Assembly: GCA_900239685.1 (NCBI GenBank)
Contig: OENT01000537.1
Coordinates: forward strand, 37,459-101,458
Length of the DNA stretch: 64,000 nucleotides
Direction of reading: 5' to 3'
From: Rotaria macrura
Lineage: Eukaryota > Rotifera > Eurotatoria > Philodinida > Philodinidae
Made by a program: the position numbers and the translations under genes. Under the pieces are notes generated by a model that searched no databases, was not told where the DNA came from, and saw only the letters and a program-made list of their open reading frames with translations. Within the stretch, counting starts at the first letter, position 1; each line of letters starts with the position of its first letter. Positions 55,697 through 64,000 of this stretch are shown here, piece after piece.

Positions 55697-58377
55697 ATGT
55701 CATTAGTTTTTGATGTTTTTTATTTGTATTTATTTACATTGACTTTCATCACGTATGCTGAAATACATCAAGTTAATCATCCAACAGTAGGCATAATACG
55801 TTGGGATGCATGGAATTTAGTCAATGGACACTATGATGAAATATCTTATTATTCTCATCGTGCTATGAGTGCAGAACATTTTCACTATCGTTTGCCATTT
55901 TTTGCAAAAATTAATTCCGATACTAATGTTACTATCGATGGTGATACACAAGAGATAATGGATCAAGAAATTGTATATGCACATTTTGCAGGTTTTGACT
56001 ATTGGGCCTTTGATACGTATTGCGCATTTGGACCAAATTGTACAACTAATTCATCGTATTGTACTCAATATTATAAGACAACATCGAACCAATATTGTCC
56101 TGAAAATCCGACATATGGATTAAATCGATATTTATCAAGTCGATATGTGTCATTGATTAATTTTACTTTTGTTCTATTAGGGTCATCTCCTTGTGATGAA
56201 ATATTTCAACAATCTTACATTGAATATATGATGCATCCACAGTTTCAAACTGTACTAGATGGAAGACCACTTTTATATTTATTTCAATTTGGTAATGAAG
56301 AAGCACAACTTTGCGGCGGTGGATAGCAAGCCAGTAAACGAGTATTTAACAATTTTCTACAGAAAGCTATTCAACGAGGAAGAAATTTACTTTTAAAATT
56401 AAATTTCTAAAACGAAAATATTATTTATTATTTTAGGTTTAAAAAATCCATATATGGTTTTCATGGATGACGATATAACAAGATGTAAGACTAGTGCTGA
56501 TGCTATTGGGTTTGATGCAATATCATCCTATGGACTTGGTGGTGGTGGTACAATACAAGTAATTGAACGTTCTCTAATTAGTTAAGAACACTGAACAATT
56601 CATATAGGGTTCTCCATTCAGTGATGAAGTTCAACGAAGTGAACAGTGAGTCATACCCGATCTTGGTTACAATTTACTTTTCTTTCGAAATCAATGGCAA
56701 TTCCAAGTATTGTAGGGTTCAAAACATATGTACAGCGGAGACATATCACAAGATGTTTTTCATTCTTTTGTAATCAAATCTAAGGCATGCTGAACATCAG
56801 TTGAAAATGAAAATTTTCAATAGGATTTCTAATGTATCTTCTGAACCATACCATGTTGTTTTTTGTAGGGAGTCTCGATATATCCATTTAAATCTATTGT
56901 AGAACGATACAAAATCAACTAGCCAAAAGTCTGCTACGTTTAGAATGTAACAGTACAAGTGAGACGTAGTGAATTTGAGTAGATCAAACGAGAGCAGCAT
57001 ACCTCAACTTCAATATACACCGAGCCTTGAAATGGATCGTCCGGTTCGATATTTATTTTAAATTTTCACTGAACTAAATTTCTGTTGTGGATTTCAAAAT
57101 AAGACTAATAGGGTAGATCATAGAGCTGACTGAAAAACCAGTCAGAGATGTATAGTTCATATGCGATATCCTATAGTACGCATAGACTCTGTGTTTTTTG
57201 AATGTCAGTAAATGATTAAGAGGAAAAAGATGTCGAAAACAAACTACTGCCGAGATTAGAAGTTGCAAGAAAGACTCTATCGGATTCATCAACTTTGATT
57301 AACGAGTGAATTGATAAGAGGAAAAACATCTGTTGTAGAAGAAATGATCCTATGGATTATGCGAACTTTTTCTGAGTGAAAGCCTCTTTCAATTTTAACT
57401 ATCTAAAGTTTGAAGTTAAAAATCCCAACTTTAGGCGTAGATTATGTTCGACTTGCTCACAGATTATCTCGTGCTTCTTAGTAACGTATTGGCTGGTCAC
57501 AATTAAAAAAGAACACATTTTCACTTTGAAGTATGATGTATCCTTTCATGGGTGTGTGACCCAATGAAAAATAACTGTATCTAGGACATGAAACTATGAG
57601 TAATAATCGTTATTGAGTTCAGATGTCTTACAGAATTTCTTTTTTATTTGCTTGCCTTAGCAAATAATGTGTATTGATTATATTCTAATTGCAAAAATTT
57701 GAGCTAACTATAATCAAACTCAATGTGACAGCAACCGGTTACTTTCTTTGAAATAAATTGATGAGTATTAATGTTGGGACTAGGTCGGGTCGGGGTATAA
57801 AAAGATTGGTCTAGCTCATGATGTGATGTACACTTTAAAGATGAGAATAATCAAAAAGTTAGATCAAGGAACTGCCTTCTATCCTTACTTAATATTCTTT
57901 AGAAATCTAATAGAAACAATTTTTTAACTTTTGTCTAAGATGTCTCAGATTCGATTATCAATCGATGAGAGACGTTTCTCGATGTGTCTTTGATGTGATC
58001 AATTATTCTAAATGATGCCATGTATCTTGGGTTTTGAATGTTACAATAGGTGGTGGAACTCTGCTATTCAAAGTGGAGCTAAAGTCGTCATAACTCTCCC
58101 AACTGGTTGGGATCCACGACCACGATATGAACATCCTGTACCATGGGTTAATCAAGGTCCAGAACATTTTCTACAACCAACTGCAAAAGAATTGCAAGAA
58201 TTTTTTAAAAGTTCAATTCAATTAACATGTACGAACAAAAATATAACTGAAGCACAAACGACCATTGTCTATGCTTGGAATGAATCTAGTGAAAATGGCG
58301 CATCTCTTATTCCTTCTATTGGAAATGGTACATATTATGTTAGAGCTCTGTCTGATATTCTTCCCATGTCGTGTTAA
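55697..58377 (+). pseudogene. Secreted GH99/WbsX-like glycosidase-type gene with two lesions
   Basis: The exon plan 55697-56378, 56437-56558, 56608-56645 and 58050-58377 keeps one frame across 389 codons. The N-terminus is a signal peptide (FYLYLFTLTFITYAE). Motifs suggest a TIM-barrel of the GH99/WbsX type acting on extracellular carbohydrate: VGIIRWDAW, FAGFDYWAFDTYC, NPYMVFMDDD, YEHPVPWVNQGP and AWNESSENGASLIPS, the last like the family's AWNEWxEG block. There are many Cys and N-glycosylation sites. Two defects stand out. TAG at 56324-56326 interrupts CGGG-stop-QASKRVF. The first intron (expected 56379-56436) begins GA instead of GT, though its acceptor and phase are intact. Everything else is undamaged, so this is recent decay, an allele or an assembly error. 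Enzyme family assignment is moderate. Confidence 0.65.
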
Positions 58378-59302
58378 TTAGAAGTGTTAGTAATTCTATT
58401 TTATATATTTCATACCTTACACAACATTCTGTTGCTGTTTTTTCTTGTCCTATTCTGATTGATAAAGAAACAAAAGCAAACTATGATTTGTTCTCTTTTA
58501 CTTTTTGATTCAAGTTTTTGTAGAACTTAAAATTAATTCTATCTTTTAAAAATAGACCTGTAGCCATTTTTATCTTCAATGTAAAATTATCTGCAAATAA
58601 AATCTTACGACTGTACTTGGTTTTCTTATCTATGCATTGCTTCTATCGTCGAATTTCAGTGAACCATGCGTCCAATTTGGAAACAAATCAATTTATTATC
58701 TATTGTTAAGACTGATGCTATAGAGCTACAAATTTCGTCAGATATAGGCAAAATGACTGAAAAATCACTTTACTGAGAGAAAGTCGCACTTCGCCATTGT
58801 GCTTTGATCAAATAGACTCATGTTTTCATCACTTATACAATTATTTTGAGGTACTTACTACTTTTGATCTATATACAATTCAGATGTTGTGCTGAACTGA
58901 AATATTGTCATTTATTCCAGCTCTGAAAAATTATTGACACTATTGATATGTTTGGATAACGAATGTGGTTCAGGCCAACATCTGTATCTGGACTCATCCA
59001 CAACCTGGTTTAACATGATTCATACTTAAAATGATGGCACGTATCTATTTATTGCTTACAGCTCATGGCCATTACAAATGTATCATTTAGTGTAGACCTC
59101 CTTTTTTTCAATAGAGAGATTCATTACTCGGAGAAAAATGAAGTGCTTAAGTAGGCTTTCGTACAATATTGTATTTCTATTTCTCAAAGGATTATGACAG
59201 ACGTTGATACACATATGACGTATGTGGAATATAAATATATCACTTTTGAATCAGGTATAAAAACCACTATCGTTACGATTCTGTTTCATTTAAACACCAG
59301 CG
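58378..59302. other. Intergenic, no gene recognised
   Basis: AT-rich spacer of about 0.9 kb between two same-strand secreted-protein genes. No repeat or RNA gene seen. Confidence 0.5.
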
Positions 59303-62300
59303 ATGATGTTCACAATCGTTATTGCTTGTTTCTTAGTCATTCTATCCAGGTAATTCTGAAGTCAATTATTTTCGTATTCATGTAATGGACAAGAATTTTT
59401 CTTTACAGCTTCACAGGTTTGATTCTTAGTTGGTTGTATATGTTCAGATTTTAATTTAGTATATCGATATTTCAAGTAAAATCTCAATTCTGTTCTGGTT
59501 TAAATCAATATGATCGATGTTCGCCAAATAGTGGTTGTACCTGTTTCCATATAGCAGGCGCTATGGATATTGGCATTTGTACAGATCAATTCATAGATTG
59601 CTCAGAACTAGTTCCATGCGAACATTCGACTAATACTTGTCATGAATCTGAACACAGATGTGTTCATCATCCTCGATGTCATAATCTTCCTGTTTGTTAT
59701 CCGGTGCCGAGCTATAATCGACGACTTTGCCCACCAATAACAGGTAAGAGAATGAACAATTATTTGCATATTAAAATGAAATGTTAGATCTTTCTTAGTT
59801 TATAGAGACGAGCCGATGAAATTTTGAGAGATGTATAACCATAGACTATTTTTTCTATCATATTTTTTCTTATATGATTACATTAATAGACATGGCGGAG
59901 CGTGCCGAGATTTTCTAGAAAAAAAAAATGTAAAAAATCAAACTACTTGAGTTGCAAACGACCACGAAGTTATATTAAAGAAAGAAGAAAACAAACGAAT
60001 TTAGACGAAAATAGGTACGCAGATCAGACAAAACAAACGATAAGAAAAAGTATTATTTGCTGTTTTAAAAGGATTTTTCATCAAGAATCCGATGTTCGAA
60101 GGAAAACGAACGACATTTTTCAGACTGTTTTAAAAAATGCCTCTCTGTATGTTAAGACATTACGTAGCTTTTATCTACAAATTATGTAGATCGAGTGCTA
60201 TGCCATTCACTATCAGACTTAAAAGTTGTTGCTTTGCTTACATAAATGTTCTATGTTGATTCTTAGAAATGAACACTTCGACGACAACAACGATGCAAAC
60301 TACAACCGCAACTCACCAGCCAGGTAAACATTACATTAAGACTTCTCGATCTTGATACGTCCTAGTAGTTCTAAATCAAGTGCGTATATTTCATTTGTAT
60401 GCGATATTACTCTGAGCCAAGCTAAGTTCACATACTTTTGTAAGTAGAGACTGAAGACAAATTCTAAAATGTTAGAATATATTGCGGATAACTGCAGCTT
60501 TGTATCAGCCGTAACTTTTTATTCAATGAAACAGAATCATATATATATATATATGTCTCATGAAATTGCTTTCAAAGACAGACTTCTGTTTTAATTGCAG
60601 ATAAATCGCCATTCAATTACAGTTTTATTTTAAATTTATTCGAAGATAATTCTATCGTCGTTCATATTCTAAATACTAAAGCTATAATTCATTAAAGTGA
60701 TAGATTTAGTATAACATTAAATAACAATTTACACGAAATTTGATGTTCCGTTATGGTAAATTTCATCGATAAGAATTTTGAGAATTATCTGCTTTTTTAA
60801 TTCATTCTATAAGCTCTTTGTGGAAATCTTTCGTCACTTTGAAGAAACGTTTGGATGATATTTGATATGTATTTTTGAGAAAAGTCGATGATATTAATAA
60901 TGGGTTATTGTAATTCTACGTAAAAATCTAACAAGGTTACATAAAAAACTTTTTTCATCGTAATAGAGATAACCTCAATAAGATTCACAATATGTAAAAT
61001 ATTTCATAATTAATTGGACTTAACTTCATACTAATCCTAAGATTGTTACGAATTATCTATTTTTGTATAATATAGTAGATTATGGTTTTATGTGGAATCC
61101 TTAATGTATTGAGACTCTAGTTCTTTGAATCTTTTTGTTTCTCGATGGCAATTGATTTGCTGTAGACGTTCAAGAGCGAGAATATTGAAAAGTCGCTCAT
61201 GCTGTTGTAAAAAAAATTACCTATTAAAAAGGAAAAAAGCTACTGATTGCATCTCTGTTCCGATCACTTATATATACCATGATATTGGAAAAGTTTCTCC
61301 GACACATTCATCTGACTACTATATAAGTATATTCTCATCAGTATAAGTTATGTTCCACATACCTAGACTCGAGATCAACACTCGATTTTTTTATATTGAG
61401 AGAACTCTTCGAAGGATTGAGTTTATTGAGAACATCTAATAAATATGCATGTCATTTGTTAGCCTGTTTACAGTACGAATCGATGAGCGCGCATAGGTAC
61501 ATATAAAAGAAGAAAAAAAAGTCGCACATTTTCAGGAAATATCATTTCGCTTCCCCCAAATTCTTAAAAATCCTTTATCATCTAATCTCATTCATATGCT
61601 ACCCAAAAGACATTTACAGTATGAACATTGTCTGAGGATTATACCGAGATCTTCATAGAATCTTCAACATCGATCTTGATAATTTTTCCACGCATCCATT
61701 CTCATTCTAAGCTCAGTAGAAATAGTCTTCTGAATTCGAAGATGATTGTTTTTCAACATTTAGTGACAATATCTTCTTCTTCGTCTGTTGTACTCTGACG
61801 ACTCCAGCTACCACACAAATTTTTATTTGCGACTGTCAATATCACAAAATAAATTCTCAACTACGACTCTCAAGTATCTCACGAAAACCATTCTAAGCGC
61901 TACAAAGCATACATCTAGTTAGTGATGAATGCCAATAAATATACTTAGATAGAGTCATCGATTCATTCCTATACAGATCCATAGTATTATGAATGTTTAT
62001 TTCCATTTCAAAAATAATTTTCCTTTAGATACTCCGTAAGTTTTGTCATGTGCATAAATTTTATTGGTGTCTAATAGCAAGCATTGATATCTACTCGGAA
62101 GAGGTTTTAAAAATATTTCAGTATGTCATAGAGATATTCTTTGAATTTTTCTTATTAAGTTTTCATCCAAAACAAAAGGCTGGGATCTCATTTTGAGAGC
62201 GCTTACCATTTGGTGGAGTCATGCCTTCACGTCAATGATGATAATTATGGATTTTTATTTTCATGTACATTGTAGGAATTCCTGATATTTCTATTGATGC

Positions 62301-63186
62301 TCGATGGGCACAGAATGGGTTCGTCGTAGCTGGAGGAAATGGATTAGGTGAAGAAACAAATCAGCTCAATTATCCATTCGGTTTGTATGTTGATGATGAT
62401 CAAACGGTCTATGTCGCTGATCAATGGAATCATCGGATTGTCGAATGGAAATCCGGTGCAACAAATGGTCATGTGGTTGCTGGTGGCAATGAAGAAGGAA
62501 ATGGTAGTCATCAATTGTATCGTCCCTTCAGCGTCGCTGTCGATAATGAGAGAACTAATCTCATCATCTCTGATTATTCGAATAAAAGAATCGTCCGATG
62601 GCCTCGTGAAAATGCTACTCGTGGTGAAACAATCATTTCAAATATTGAATGCATAGATTTAACCGTGGATGAAAATGGATTTCTCTATGTTACGGACTGG
62701 AGTAAACATGAAGTGAGACGATATCGAATTGGTGACACTGAAGGAACAATCGTTGCAGGTGGTAATGGACAAGGGAATCGGCTCGATCAACTCTTTCATC
62801 CTCATTATGTATTCGTCGATCAGGATCATTCAGTATATGTGTCCGATAATGATAATCATCGTGTTATGAAATGGGAAAAAAGAGCGAAGCAGGGAATTGT
62901 CGTAGCCGGTGGTCAAGGAGAAGGAAGTAGGCTTACTCAATTGGCTTATCCTCGAGGAGTCGCTGTCGACCAATTGGGCACTGTCTATGTGGCTGATTCA
63001 GTGAATCATCGAGTTATGCGTTGGCCAAAGGGAGCCACCGAAGGTAGTGTCATTGTCGGTGGAAACGGCGAAGGACAACAGTCGAATCAATTGTATTTTC
63101 CTCAAGATCTATCATTCGATCGGTATGGGAACCTTTATGTAACTGACTATTACAATCATCGTGTTCAGCGATTTTCTCTTGAATAA
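59303..63186 (+). CDS. Secreted Cys-rich protein with six-blade NHL propeller
   Basis: Exons 59303-59349, 59460-59743, 60267-60323 and 62276-63186 give 432 residues. A signal peptide (FTIVIACFLVILSS) is followed by about 80 residues with twelve Cys (CSPNSGCTCFH, CHNLPVCYPVP), presumably disulphide-bonded. A short Thr-rich linker (TSTTTTMQTTTATHQP) leads to six NHL units from residue ~130 to the end. The unit is roughly VVAGGNGxGxxxxQLxxPxGVxVDxxGxVYVADxxNHRVxxW. The third unit lacks its AGGN and QLxxP parts. The complete blade count suggests a closed six-blade propeller, a binding surface rather than an enzyme. No membrane helix is seen. The exon 1 to 2 join could alternatively use an 8-base microexon at 59409-59416. 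The chosen join is simpler and keeps phase. Intron 3 is 1952 bp. The ligand is unknown. Confidence 0.85.
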
Positions 63187-64000
63187 ATTCATTACGGTGA
63201 TAATGTTGTTCCTTTTGTTTTCTTTCTCGAATAAATTCTTTTGAGACAAAACTATTCATAGGCTAATCAGATGCGCACAATGAAGAAAATATCCTATACA
63301 TTCGAAGTGAGCGTAAAGATTGTATCCACAAGCAAGAAACATCACACACACACACACACACACTCCCTCCTGGAAGTGTTGTCGACGGACCTTCGAGAGT
63401 CAAGCATGCCCTAAGAATATCATCGTTGCTAATTTAAGATAAAAGAAGCATACTTTTCTGGTAACGCACAATTATCTTCTATGTAAATACAACCTACCTT
63501 TTTTCACTCTAGATCCTCCATAATATTTAATTAAACTACCCTTATCATTTATTCTTCTATCCTCTCCTCTTAGCAAATAAGTCAACAATAATCATTCTCT
63601 TCCGATATTCAGCACGATGTTTACTAAGACCGTTTCTGATCGTAAAACATTGTAAATAGGGTTGAATATCTGATACAATTGCGAATGTCTATTTTGTCCG
63701 TTGAATCTATGACATACACATCAAAATCAAATTCGTTATAAATGGATCAATTCCAACTCTATAAATATGAAAATAGCACACAATGACTTTCCCACTTATA
63801 GAGACCGAGAATGGAACACTGCAATATCTCATGTTTTCATAGCGAGGAGAGAATTTGAAGAAACAATGCTTTTTATAAAGTTTCAGCAAAATTAACTCAC
63901 TTCGGTGAATCCAGATTAGCATTCATGCCAAGGGGGAAAAAGCGGATTCCGTCTATCCGGGATACGGTGACAATCCACACAATCCAGAGGATACAGTGGA
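63187..64000. other. Right-edge intergenic sequence
   Basis: AC microsatellite at 63343-63362. Otherwise no coding or repeat signal recognised before the window ends. Confidence 0.5.

Noticed and set aside
59409-59416. Eight-base microexon CTTCACAG in the NHL gene
   Set aside because: It keeps phase, but a single intron from 59350 to 59459 also keeps phase and is simpler.
59902-60189. 95-residue basic frame inside the NHL gene
   Set aside because: Falls within intron 2 of a phase-consistent gene model and has no domain features.

Overview
The window is eukaryotic, AT-rich, and reads as an invertebrate nuclear genome. Genes carry short GT-AG introns (mostly 45-90 bp, a few of 0.4-2 kb). Ultra-conserved animal proteins (ARF1, AMPK beta, ROMO1, TFIIIC90) lie beside protein types typical of bdelloid rotifers: an ADP-ribosyltransferase with TPRs, NACHT-HEAT, Cys-rich plus NHL propeller, and a large orphan membrane protein. 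A bdelloid rotifer is the most likely source. This is inferred from protein families and gene structure, not from a database match. I rebuilt exons by hand from splice sites and reading phase. Every complete intact gene model below closes as a whole number of codons.

Layout. 2-6304 (+): one NACHT-HEAT STAND-type NTPase, cut by the left edge, split by a 45 bp intron that holds an in-frame stop, and ending in a CaaX prenylation box. 9040-12682 (+): an eight-exon type I membrane protein with a Thr-rich stalk. 12760-13250: remnant of a copine gene. 20065-15858 (-): a TIR / ADP-ribosyltransferase / TPR fusion. 21993-23800 (+): decayed second copy of the membrane protein. 25672-23914 (-): intact membrane-tethered copine. 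The 9-13.2 kb and 22-25.7 kb blocks are copies of one two-gene unit in which opposite members have died.

25.7-29.3 kb holds no recognisable gene. 29336-34904 (+): ROMO1 and a BOD1/Shg1-domain gene only 106 bp apart, with a splice-acceptor-like site just before the second ATG, so possibly an operon. 34.9-42.0 kb is repeat-rich: an 882 bp foldback element, CGGTTT palindromes and an LTR-like direct-repeat pair. 43321-42018 (-): AMPK beta. 47652-43888 (-): GTF3C4 (TFIIIC90). 49651-50490 (+): ARF1. 50.5-55.7 kb holds no recognisable gene. 55697-58377 (+): a secreted GH99/WbsX-like gene with two single-site lesions. 59303-63186 (+): a secreted Cys-rich plus six-blade NHL protein.

How the genes may work together. 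The right half is housekeeping (energy sensing, Pol III transcription, vesicle traffic, mitochondrial import) plus secreted proteins. The left 26 kb gathers a STAND NTPase with a predicted lipid anchor, an orphan cell-surface receptor, an intracellular protein joining two NAD+-using fold families, and a membrane-bound copine. This is an innate-immunity-like toolkit in one place. Reading it as one functional system is inference only.
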